Below are positions 1 through 5,882 of a DNA stretch of 6,599 bases, one piece after another. A program made the translations under genes and the position numbers. The DNA is from Methanomassiliicoccaceae archaeon UBA537. GTDB taxonomy: Archaea; Thermoplasmatota; Thermoplasmata; Methanomassiliicoccales; Methanomethylophilaceae. Where the stretch lies: positions 1 through 6,599 of the forward strand of contig DATC01000064.1 in the NCBI GenBank assembly GCA_002504495.1, read 5' to 3'. The notes beneath the pieces are model-generated. The model ran no database searches and was not told where the DNA came from. It was given only the letters and a program-made list of their open reading frames with translations. How positions within the stretch are numbered: the first letter of the stretch is position 1; each line of letters opens with the position of its first letter.

Positions 1-492
1 CATCCCCATGGCGGCCGAATCCAGCAGGAGATCCACGATATGGTCGTCCAGCAGATTGATCTCATCCACATAGAGGATGTTCCCGTTGGCCTTCGCGAGC
101 ACTCCCGGCTCGAACTTCTTCTTCCCCGTGGATATGGCGTGCTCTATGTCCAGCGTTCCCGCCACGCGATCCTCCGTGGAGCTCAGCGGCAGCTCGACCA
201 CGCGCATGGGCTGGACATCCTCCTCCAGGCTCCCTGCGGCCTCCCTGGCGCGGCATTCCGGACAGAACTCGTCGGGCCTGCCCCATGCGCAGCCGCAGGG
301 GCATCCCTTCACGATCCTCCTCTCAGGAAGCAGCGCCGCCAACGCGCGGACCGCGGTGGATTTGGCGGTCCCCTTCTCGCCGCGTATGAGCATCCCGCCT
401 ATGGAGGGGTTTATCGCATTCAGGACGAGTCCCTCCTTCATCTCCTCCTGACCTACTATCGCAGAGAACGGATACGTTATCTTGTCGCTCAT
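1..492 (-). CDS. ChlI/BchI-type metal-chelatase AAA+ ATPase, N-terminal part (partial, runs off left edge)
   Basis: Open from an ATG at 492-490 to the window edge (164 residues, no stop). It shows the N-terminal half of a ChlI/BchI-type AAA+ ATPase, the motor subunit that drives insertion of Mg or Co into a tetrapyrrole together with a ChlD-like and a large (ChlH/CobN) subunit. Residues 8-15 match the usual 'PFSAIVGQ' opening. Walker A is GEKGTAKS at 38-45. Walker B is ILYVDEINLL at 139-148 (Asp143, Glu144), followed by DDHIVDLLLDSAA. Five cysteines at 64, 66, 68, 77 and 80 (CPCGC...CPEC) form a metal-ligand-like patch between the two Walker motifs; similar cysteines occur in archaeal members. 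The start is supported by AGGTGA six bases upstream and by an ATGA overlap with the stop of the ABC ATPase gene, so it is the last visible gene of the importer operon. The substrate metal (Mg, Co, Ni) cannot be told from this half. Family call is firm; physiological role is inference. Confidence 0.9.
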   Translation of the reverse strand, partial: MSDKITYPFSAIVGQEEMKEGLVLNAINPSIGGMLIRGEKGTAKSTAVRALAALLPERRIVKGCPCGCAWGRPDEFCPECRAREAAGSLEEDVQPMRVVELPLSSTEDRVAGTLDIEHAISTGKKKFEPGVLAKANGNILYVDEINLLDDHIVDLLLDSAAMGM

Positions 493-1280
493 CGATCATC
501 ACCTGCTCCGCTGTCGAACGGTCTGAGCGGAAGGATGAACCTTCCCTCCTCCGATTCGACGATGCGCGATTCGACCCCGTAGACATCGCGGATGCTCTGC
601 TCCGTGATCACCTCCTCGGGTCTTCCGAAGGCGTACGTCCTGCGATCCTTGATCATCAGGACCTTGTCGGAATAGTTTAGTGCGAGGTTTATGTCGTGGA
701 GCGCGATGATCATCCCCGCCTTGAGGTTGTGAACAATATCCCCCATCGTGATCATCGTGTTCATCTGATGCTTGAGGTCCAGAGCGCTGGTGGGCTCGTC
801 GAAGATGAAGAACGAAGGGCATTGCGCCAGAGATCTGGCGAGGAACACCCTCTGCCTCTGACCCCCGGAGAGATCGGAGACGTTCCTATCCGAATAGCCT
901 CCGACGCGCATCCGCTCCATCGACTCTATCGCGATGTCTATGTCCTTCTCGCGATACGACCATGTGACGTACGGACGCCTTCCGAGGAGCACGGTGTCCA
1001 TGACCGTGGTGAAGACCCCCGCCGATACCGACTGCGGCACGTAGGAGATCAGCTTGGACAGGTCGGTCGTGTCGATGTCCGTTATCGGAACCCCGTCTAT
1101 GGACACGGTCCCCGACCTCGGATCCATTATCCCGCAGATGGTCCTGATCAGAGTGGACTTTCCGGACCCGTTGGGTCCGAGCAGGGCCACGACCTCTCCG
1201 CTCTCCGCGGAGAACGTTATGTCCTCCAGCACCGTGCGGGACCCGTAGCCCTGACATATGCGGTCCGCATCCAGCCTCAT
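489..1280 (-). CDS. ABC transporter ATP-binding protein, FecE/BtuD type (iron-chelate/corrinoid importer)
   Basis: This 263-residue protein is the cytoplasmic ATPase of a type II importer and is expected to form a dimer under the permease encoded just upstream. All ABC landmarks are present: Walker A GPNGSGKST at 35-43, Q-loop Gln83 in SYVPQ, signature LSGGQRQR at 137-144, Walker B FFIFDEP at 157-163, D-loop SALD at 165-168 and H-loop His195 in ALHDINLAL. The segment VMDTVLLGRRPYV near 93-105 is typical of the FecE/FhuC/BtuD branch, and the length is normal for it. The reading frame stays open further upstream, but the ATG at 1280 is chosen because it overlaps the permease stop as ATGA and has GAGGAGG nine bases before it. 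Its own stop overlaps the chelatase ATG in the same way, so translation of permease, ATPase and chelatase is probably coupled. The ligand cannot be read from the ATPase. Confidence 0.95.
   Translation of the reverse strand: MRLDADRICQGYGSRTVLEDITFSAESGEVVALLGPNGSGKSTLIRTICGIMDPRSGTVSIDGVPITDIDTTDLSKLISYVPQSVSAGVFTTVMDTVLLGRRPYVTWSYREKDIDIAIESMERMRVGGYSDRNVSDLSGGQRQRVFLARSLAQCPSFFIFDEPTSALDLKHQMNTMITMGDIVHNLKAGMIIALHDINLALNYSDKVLMIKDRRTYAFGRPEEVITEQSIRDVYGVESRIVESEEGRFILPLRPFDSGAGDDR
499..504 (-). promoter_or_regulatory. Ribosome binding site (AGGTGA) for the chelatase ATPase
   Basis: AGGTGA reads on the minus strand six bases before the chelatase ATG at 492, inside the 3' end of the ABC ATPase gene. 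With the ATGA overlap it supports coupled translation of the two genes. Confidence 0.65.
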
Positions 1281-2434
1281 ATCTCGTAGCCTCCTCTCAT
1301 CCTCTTTATGAGGAACAGGAAGAACATCCCTCCGATGACGTACATTATGATGCCCACAGGAAGATCGCTTGGAGCGATGATGAACCTGGCCAGCGCATCG
1401 CACGAGACCAGGATGAGCGCACCCATCAAAGCGGACACCGGGATCAGATAGCGGTTGTCGCTTCCGATCAGCATCCTCACGATATGGGGGGCCATGAGGC
1501 CTATGAATCCGATTATCCCGGTGAACGCCATGCACGACGAGGTGATCAATGCGGATACGACCAGTATCCTGACCCTGAGCTTCTTCACATCGACGCCGAG
1601 ATTCTTTGCAACGTCATCGCCGCTCGAAAGGGCGTTCATATCAACCGCGTACGATTCCAGGACGATGATCCCCAGGACGGCGATCGGCAACACGATTATC
1701 ACGGCGCTCCAGGAGGCGCCCCACATCCCTCCGAGAAGCCACATCGTGATGTCCTTCAGCGCCTCGTCATCGGATATGTACTTCAGATAGGACAGCACGG
1801 CGGAGAACAGGTATCCTATCACCACTCCTGTGAGGATCAGAGTGGACTGGCTCACCGGCCTGCGCCCCGTCAGCGATATCAGGATGGCTACGCTGGCTAG
1901 ACCGAAGAGGAAGGCCACCAGGACCATGAAGAGGCCTCCCACCCCCACGAGCTCCCCGAAGAAGGAGATGTTGCTGTAGTACAGCGATCCGAGGATGGCC
2001 GGGCCGAGTATGATCCCCACGCCTGCTCCGCACGAGGCGGCGGACGAGAGTCCGAGCGTGAACGGATCCGCCAGCGGGTTCTTCATTATGCCCTGCATCG
2101 AGGCCCCGGCCACCGCCAGGCACATGCCCGTCAGTATCCCGAGAAGGACGCGGGGCATCCTGTAATCCAGGATTATGGTCGAGTAATAGGGTTGGTCCGG
2201 GGCCGATACGTGATCCGGGAACAGCGGATGGAACAGCACCTTCACGATGTTGCCGAAATCCACCATCACGCCGCCTATCCCAAGGACGGCGACGGAGACC
2301 ACCGCCAGCGCGAGTATCAGCGCGATCATGAGAAGCGCCTTCCTGCGGATCGCGTTCCTGTACCTCCCGCGGATGGAATCATCGATGTCCCTCCCTTTCA
2401 GGAGATCGATGTACCCGGAAAGAGCTCTGCTCAT
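1277..2434 (-). CDS. FecCD/BtuC-family ABC transporter permease
   Basis: This 385-residue integral membrane protein is the channel subunit of an iron-siderophore, heme or corrinoid-type importer. A charged cytoplasmic N-terminal stretch of about 32 residues precedes the first hydrophobic helix (about 33-53), which makes it longer than the usual 320-350 residues. Family hallmarks are seen: YRMPRVLLGILTGMCLAVAG at about 91-110, then ASMQGIMKNPLADPFTLGLS at 111-130, and near the end GIIGFIGLMAPHIVRMLIG at 306-324, followed by DLPVGIIMYVIGGMFFLFL at 357-375. Roughly ten membrane helices can be picked out by hydrophobicity. It starts 22 bases after the binding-protein stop. No clear Shine-Dalgarno site is seen there, so it may rely on reinitiation after the upstream gene. 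Its stop overlaps the ATPase start as ATGA. Family assignment is firm; the transported compound is not known. Confidence 0.95.
   Translation of the reverse strand: MSRALSGYIDLLKGRDIDDSIRGRYRNAIRRKALLMIALILALAVVSVAVLGIGGVMVDFGNIVKVLFHPLFPDHVSAPDQPYYSTIILDYRMPRVLLGILTGMCLAVAGASMQGIMKNPLADPFTLGLSSAASCGAGVGIILGPAILGSLYYSNISFFGELVGVGGLFMVLVAFLFGLASVAILISLTGRRPVSQSTLILTGVVIGYLFSAVLSYLKYISDDEALKDITMWLLGGMWGASWSAVIIVLPIAVLGIIVLESYAVDMNALSSGDDVAKNLGVDVKKLRVRILVVSALITSSCMAFTGIIGFIGLMAPHIVRMLIGSDNRYLIPVSALMGALILVSCDALARFIIAPSDLPVGIIMYVIGGMFFLFLIKRMRGGYEI
1290..1296 (-). promoter_or_regulatory. Ribosome binding site (GAGGAGG) for the ABC ATPase
   Basis: A strong purine-rich site on the minus strand nine bases before the ATG at 1280, inside the last codons of the permease gene. 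It fixes the ATPase start, even though the frame stays open upstream. Confidence 0.75.
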
Positions 2435-2456
2435 CGAAGGACCCCGGAGATTGAGA

Positions 2457-3464
2457 TCAGCCCTTGTAGACCATCTTGTTGTTGAAGGTCGTGCCGCCTA
2501 TCTTGTTGTACTCGTCGACGAGCTCCGAGACATCGATATCGGCATAGGACGGATCCATGAGGGACAGGAAGAACATGGTCCCGATCACGCTGCGGATCCC
2601 TCCCACGATATCGTTGGATACCGAGTAGACCTCGCCGTTCTTCACGGCGTCGATCTGGTCCCATCCCGCTCTGGCGCAGACTGCCTCCCTGTAGGAGCTG
2701 AGATACTCCTCGTTCCAGTTCGCGTTGTACTCCAGGACGAGGATCACATCGGGATTCTTCGGAATGACGGTATCGAAGGACCAATACTCGTAATTCCCTT
2801 CGGACACGACGTTCTTCCCCTTGACGAGGTCGAGGGAGTAACCCATGGTGCTGCCGGGTCCCATGAAGGACACCTTGCTCTTGGAGGCGGCCTCGAGCAG
2901 GAAGGTGGTGTCGGACGTCACGGACGAGTCCTTCACCTTGTCGTAGTACTTGTTGAACCAGCTCAGGATCTTCTGCGCCCTGTCCTCCATTCCCAGGACC
3001 TTTCCGAGTACGGCGATGTCGTTGTTGACCTCGGAGATCTTGGATGCGCCTATCTCGAGCACGGGGATCCCGGACTTGTAGGCGTTGTCGTTGTCGTATG
3101 TCCCGTAGGTTATGATGAGATCGGGATTGAGTTCGAGCACGGTGTCGAATCCCGTGGCGGGGTTGTTGGCACCCAGATTCTTGACGTCGGCATAGTAGCT
3201 CGCGTAGTTCGAATCCGTGGCTATGGTCTTCGACACTCCGGCCACCTTATCGGTGGCGCCCATCACTATGAGCGCTTCGCCTATGTATTTCGAATAGACG
3301 ACAAGCCTCTCCGCCGGCTTCTCCAGAGTTACCGTCTTCCCGTTGGCGACGACGGTTATGGGTCCATCGTTTCCATTGTCGTCATTGCTGACGGACAAAC
3401 CGACCGCCAGCGCGCAAACAAGAATGACCGCGACTGCGGCGATCGCTGCTGTTTTCACATTCAT
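2457..3464 (-). CDS. Metal-chelate ABC transporter substrate-binding protein (FecB/BtuF-like, periplasmic-binding-protein type 2)
   Basis: This 335-residue secreted or membrane-anchored protein captures the ligand outside the cell and delivers it to the permease. Residues 5-24 form a hydrophobic signal or anchor helix, followed by an acidic, Asn/Gly-rich linker (SNDDNGNDGP, 26-35). The domain then begins with ITVVANGKTVTLEKPAERLV. PBP2-type features include IGEALIVMGATDKVAGVS at 61-78, the typical 'L-N-P-D-L-I' strand (ELNPDLIITYG, 111-121), the long linker helix at about 143-178, and KNPDVILVLEY at 236-246 in the second lobe. C17 in ILVC does not fit a standard lipobox because the residue before it is Val, so lipidation is doubtful. 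Three in-frame ATGs (3476, 3467, 3464) compete. The one at 3464 is chosen because GGTGA lies five bases before it. First gene of the importer operon, behind a TATA-like box and a dyad operator candidate. Iron chelate, heme or corrinoid are all possible ligands. Confidence 0.93.
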   Translation of the reverse strand: MNVKTAAIAAVAVILVCALAVGLSVSNDDNGNDGPITVVANGKTVTLEKPAERLVVYSKYIGEALIVMGATDKVAGVSKTIATDSNYASYYADVKNLGANNPATGFDTVLELNPDLIITYGTYDNDNAYKSGIPVLEIGASKISEVNNDIAVLGKVLGMEDRAQKILSWFNKYYDKVKDSSVTSDTTFLLEAASKSKVSFMGPGSTMGYSLDLVKGKNVVSEGNYEYWSFDTVIPKNPDVILVLEYNANWNEEYLSSYREAVCARAGWDQIDAVKNGEVYSVSNDIVGGIRSVIGTMFFLSLMDPSYADIDVSELVDEYNKIGGTTFNNKMVYKG

Positions 3465-3469
3465 CATAG

Positions 3470-3474
3470 TCACC
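3470..3474 (-). promoter_or_regulatory. Ribosome binding site (GGTGA) selecting the substrate-binding protein start
   Basis: GGTGA reads on the minus strand five bases before the ATG at 3464. It overlaps the ATG at 3476 and lies too close to the ATG at 3467, so it favours the third ATG and a protein beginning MNVKTAAIAA. No Shine-Dalgarno site is seen before the ATG at 3476. Confidence 0.55.
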
Positions 3475-3480
3475 ATAGAC

Positions 3481-3503
3481 TAGTTGGATGTATCATCCAA
3501 TTA
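3481..3503. promoter_or_regulatory. Near-perfect dyad, candidate repressor operator of the importer operon
   Basis: The core TTGGATGTATCATCCAA (3484-3500) is a perfect 7-bp inverted repeat around a TAT centre. Skipping one mismatched pair (3483/3501), the next two flanking pairs also match, giving nine of ten paired positions over 23 bp. It lies 17 to 39 bases upstream of the chosen substrate-binding protein ATG. It also covers the place where transcription should begin, about 25 bases downstream of the TATA-like box at 3520-3528. That position fits a dimeric repressor blocking polymerase, and a metal-responsive regulator (DtxR/IdeR-like or similar) would suit the genes controlled. The regulator is not in this window. 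The same repeat could instead fold as a 7-bp hairpin with a 3-base loop in the 5' leader. Confidence 0.55.
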
Positions 3504-3519
3504 CTAATCATGCCCATCA

Positions 3520-3528
3520 TTATTTAAC
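3520..3528 (-). promoter_or_regulatory. TATA-like box of the importer operon promoter
   Basis: The minus strand reads GTTAAATAA here, close to an archaeal TATA box. With the usual 22-27 base spacing, transcription would start near 3499, inside the dyad, leaving a leader of about 35 bases before the ATG at 3464. No convincing purine-rich BRE is seen directly upstream. Confidence 0.5.
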
Positions 3529-3585
3529 TACGACTTGGAGGACATAGGTGTAAACGACTTCGATTATCGGACTGAAAATACTGTG

Positions 3586-3596
3586 AAAAAGGAAAA
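3586..3596 (-). terminator. Possible oligo-T terminator after the frameshifted gene
   Basis: The minus strand reads TTTTCCTTTTT about 90 bases after the stop codon at 3688, between this gene and the importer promoter. Archaeal transcription commonly ends at U-rich tracts without a strong hairpin. It would insulate the importer operon from read-through of the gene behind it. The tract is short and interrupted, so the call is tentative. Confidence 0.35.
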
Positions 3597-3687
3597 CAAC
3601 GTGTAAATCGCCTGCCTAAACGCCTCGATCCGAGCGCTGCGGCACGTACGGCATCAGACGGAATCGAAAACGATCCCGTGCCGCCGG

Positions 3688-4559
3688 TCACCAATAGCCG
3701 CGGCTTCTGATCTTGATTTTATCCACCCAGGTGCCCTCGTACATGCCCCAGAACTTACGCATCTTGGGATACTGCTCCTTGAGGCTCCTCTTGAATGCGG
3801 AATGCTGTTCGGCCGCGTTCTCGAAACCGCTTCCCCGTCCATGTACCTGAGCATGTCGACGGTATCCTGATAGCAGTCCGGATCCTTGATGTTCAGGCGC
3901 ATCCTTATCAATCCCCTTCCGAGAACCGCCGCGGATTCGATGAACCCTCTCGAGCAGAGAAGCGTGCACAGCGCGGAGATCCCGGTGAGATCATAGACCC
4001 CGTATATCCGCCGCGGAGCGAATCCGACCTTGCAGATATAGCGTTCCGCATCCGCTCCCCTGCCGTCGAGGACGAGGGTTCTCAGAGCCTCGACATCGTA
4101 CTGATCCCTGGAAAATATCTCCGAAGCCAGATCGTCCGATATCGACGAGGAGTCTGCATCATCAGCATTGTCGCGGTACGATTGGAGGTGCTCGTACTTG
4201 TGTGATAAGCGGAACATATCGAGGTACAGCTTCGCCGCTTCGCTCCTGAATCCATGTTTCGAAAGGACCTCGGCGACAGCTTCCTTCCGAAAGTCGTCAT
4301 CGCATCCGACCAGCATGCCCGCATATGAGGATGCGAGATCATTCTGAACGGAATCCAGCTGTCTGATAACATGCATGATCGCATCTATCTTGTTCGATGA
4401 GGAACGGATATACGCATCATAGTCCCCCTTCTCGAACTGCATCTCGAGAGCTTTATCGCACCGGCGCGACTCTTCATCCAACAGCGGATATGCTTCCTCG
4501 AGCCTTCTCTGGGGATGCGATCGATCCCAACGGAACGTGATCAGACGAATGGCCTGCAT
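3688..4559 (-). pseudogene. Helical, solenoid-like protein of unknown function, disrupted by a one-base frameshift
   Basis: The main frame runs from an ATG at 4559 and is mostly alpha-helical, with short helix pairs such as RKEAVAEVLSKHGFRSEAAK and LYLDMFRLSHKYEHL that resemble TPR or alpha-solenoid packing. After ...VDMLRYMDG the frame becomes Arg/Ser/Pro-rich and ends unnaturally at 3654. In the -1 frame a sensible tail appears instead (GFENAAEQHSAFKRSLKEQY, then PKMRKFWGMYEGTWVDKIKI), ending at the TGA at 3688. Adding one G to the four-G run (plus-strand C at 3833-3836) joins the parts into about 290 residues. The tail, with its '...K-R-K-F-W' ending, recalls C-termini of uncharacterised bacterial and archaeal helical proteins (DUF6880/SWIM-associated type), but only loosely. 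The frame is also open upstream to 4619 and a TTG at 4577 is possible, so the 5' end may be truncated. Divergent from rloA across an AT-rich spacer. Function unknown; a base-calling error could explain the shift. Confidence 0.6.
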
Positions 4560-4577
4560 ATCTGCAATCCGCTCCAA

Positions 4578-4673
4578 ACTGTTCGGATAATCAATATGTA
4601 AATCGGATTCTTTGGAATTTTATTCTGGAATATTGAATAAAAAATTCAAATATAGCATATATAATCCTGTATT
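4578..4673. promoter_or_regulatory. AT-rich divergent promoter region between the disrupted gene and rloA
   Basis: This spacer is far richer in A and T than the surrounding genes and holds TATA-like elements for both directions. On the minus strand, TTTACATAT around 4594-4602 would place a transcript start a few bases upstream of the ATG at 4559. On the plus strand there are two candidates, at 4645-4654 and 4656-4665. The base composition fits either a strong archaeal promoter pair or an imported segment. Confidence 0.5.
4645..4654 (+). promoter_or_regulatory. TATA-like box for rloAB, implying a leaderless transcript
   Basis: TTCAAATATA is centred about 25 bases before the rloA ATG at 4674, so transcription would begin at or next to the start codon. 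The bases just before the ATG (CCTGTATT) contain no Shine-Dalgarno site, which agrees with a leaderless mRNA. A second TATA-like run, CATATATAAT at 4656-4665, is too close to the ATG to be the main box if this start is right. Confidence 0.5.
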
Positions 4674-5882
4674 ATGATTGTCGACTTCTCCGTTCGGAAC
4701 TTCGGACCGTTCCGTGAACGCGCCGTTCTGAGCATGGAACCATCCTTATTGTCCGATGACGAATACGCCGTACAGGATACGCCGGCATTGAAGAACGGAC
4801 TGCTCAAATCCGCAGCGATATTCGGAGCTAACGCGTCCGGAAAAACATTTCTGGTCGATGCTGTGGGGTGCCTCAAGGAGATGGTCGGCAGCGCACGTCC
4901 GGAAGGAAGCCCTCTGCCCGGGTACATCCCGTTCGCCCTCTCCAGGAAGACCGTATCGGAACCGACGTCCATGGAGCTGCGCATGATAATCGACGGCGTC
5001 CTGTACTCGTACGGGATCTCATACGATGAGGAGCACATCGTTTCCGAGACCCTGTTCCATTCGCCGAACGGCCGCAAGGCGCTGATCTTCAGAAGAGGGG
5101 AGAACGGCAAAGGCATGGATCCGGGCATATTCGCGAAAGTGTCCTCCGCGACAACGTATCTGCACATGGCCGCAGACTACAACGATAGGGCCTGTGGCGC
5201 GGTTCTCAAGGAGATCGGAAAGATAACCGTCATCTATCAGGGCCTGGAGCAAGATACCCGCCGTCCGTTCGAACTTGCCCGGAACGACCCGGAGATAAAG
5301 CGCATGATGCTGTCCGCTCTCGATGCAGCCGATCTCGGGATACAGGATTTCTACGGAGAGGAACGCGTGATAGGCTCGTACATCCCGAAGCACGACCCTT
5401 CCGGCAGGGAGATCGTCAGAAAAGCCACGGAGATACGTCTTCTCCATGGATTCCGTGAAGCCGACGTGGATGACATGGCGTTTCCGATATCCATGGAATC
5501 CAATGGAACCGTCGAGATGTTCTCGATAATGGGTCCCATAAGCTCGGCATTGAAGAACGGCGGTACCGTGATCGTCGACGAGTTCGGATCCGATCTCCAT
5601 CCCCTGCTCACCAGATGGCTGGTCGGACTCTTCAACACAGAAGCCAATACCGAGGGGGCCCAGCTCATCGTCAACACCCACGACATCTCCCTGTTGGACA
5701 TCCGCGAGCTGTTCAGACGCGACCAGATATGGTTCACCTCCAAGAACCGCGACAACGGCGAATCGATCCTGTACTGCCTCGCCCAGATCAAGGGAGTAAG
5801 GAAGAAGAGCGACATACGCGACGACTATCTCATGGGTCGCTTCAGCGCGGTTCCTGCAGTCATCGGATTGAGCAGGCTATGA
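4674..5882 (+). CDS. rloA: RloA/AbiLi-like AAA_15-family ATPase, candidate anti-phage system subunit
   Basis: This 402-residue P-loop ATPase belongs to the SMC/ABC-like AAA_15 (RloA, AbiLi) group that works with RloB-type partners. The N-terminus has the family opening (MIVDFSVRNFGPF, then VLSMEPS). Walker A is GANASGKT at 51-58. An ABC-signature-like ESNGT lies at 275-279. Walker B is GTVIVDEFGSDLHP at 297-310 (Asp302, Glu303). The switch His336 lies in NTHDISLLD. The C-terminal block FRRDQIWFTSKNRDNGES (347-364), with GVRKKSDI and YLMGRF at 385-390, is characteristic of RloA/AbiLi proteins. No coiled-coil arm of Rad50 size or nuclease domain is seen. The protein is cytoplasmic, and length and motifs are intact. 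The start is set by the family opening and a TATA box about 25 bases upstream with no Shine-Dalgarno site. The stop overlaps the rloB start as ATGA. AbiL-type systems provide abortive phage defence in bacteria; that role here is inference from family and pairing. Confidence 0.88.
   Translation: MIVDFSVRNFGPFRERAVLSMEPSLLSDDEYAVQDTPALKNGLLKSAAIFGANASGKTFLVDAVGCLKEMVGSARPEGSPLPGYIPFALSRKTVSEPTSMELRMIIDGVLYSYGISYDEEHIVSETLFHSPNGRKALIFRRGENGKGMDPGIFAKVSSATTYLHMAADYNDRACGAVLKEIGKITVIYQGLEQDTRRPFELARNDPEIKRMMLSALDAADLGIQDFYGEERVIGSYIPKHDPSGREIVRKATEIRLLHGFREADVDDMAFPISMESNGTVEMFSIMGPISSALKNGGTVIVDEFGSDLHPLLTRWLVGLFNTEANTEGAQLIVNTHDISLLDIRELFRRDQIWFTSKNRDNGESILYCLAQIKGVRKKSDIRDDYLMGRFSAVPAVIGLSRL

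Noticed and set aside
1281..1535. Upstream extension of the ABC ATPase frame (85 extra codons).
   Set aside because: It lies inside the permease gene and reads as His/Arg-rich nonsense. The ATG at 1280 with GAGGAGG and an ATGA overlap is the real start.
2247..3527. Plus-strand open frame of 426 codons opposite the substrate-binding protein and the permease 5' end.
   Set aside because: It is rich in His, Gly, Val and Asp with no recognisable domain, crosses the importer promoter, and mirrors a clear binding-protein gene; a shadow frame in GC-rich DNA.
3654..3835. Tail of the original frame of the disrupted gene as a genuine C-terminus.
   Set aside because: Composition turns abruptly Arg/Ser/Pro-rich after the G tract, while the -1 frame gives a coherent helical tail ending at 3688.
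4646..5815. Several minus-strand open frames opposite rloA (4646-5167, 5019-5681, 5351-5815).
   Set aside because: No domain, no start signals, and they lie opposite a gene with complete family motifs.
5615..5878. Upstream extension of the rloB frame (88 extra codons).
   Set aside because: It overlaps the coding end of rloA, where Walker B to YLMGRF is clearly in the other frame. The extension is Arg/Gln/His-rich and family length fits the ATG at 5879.
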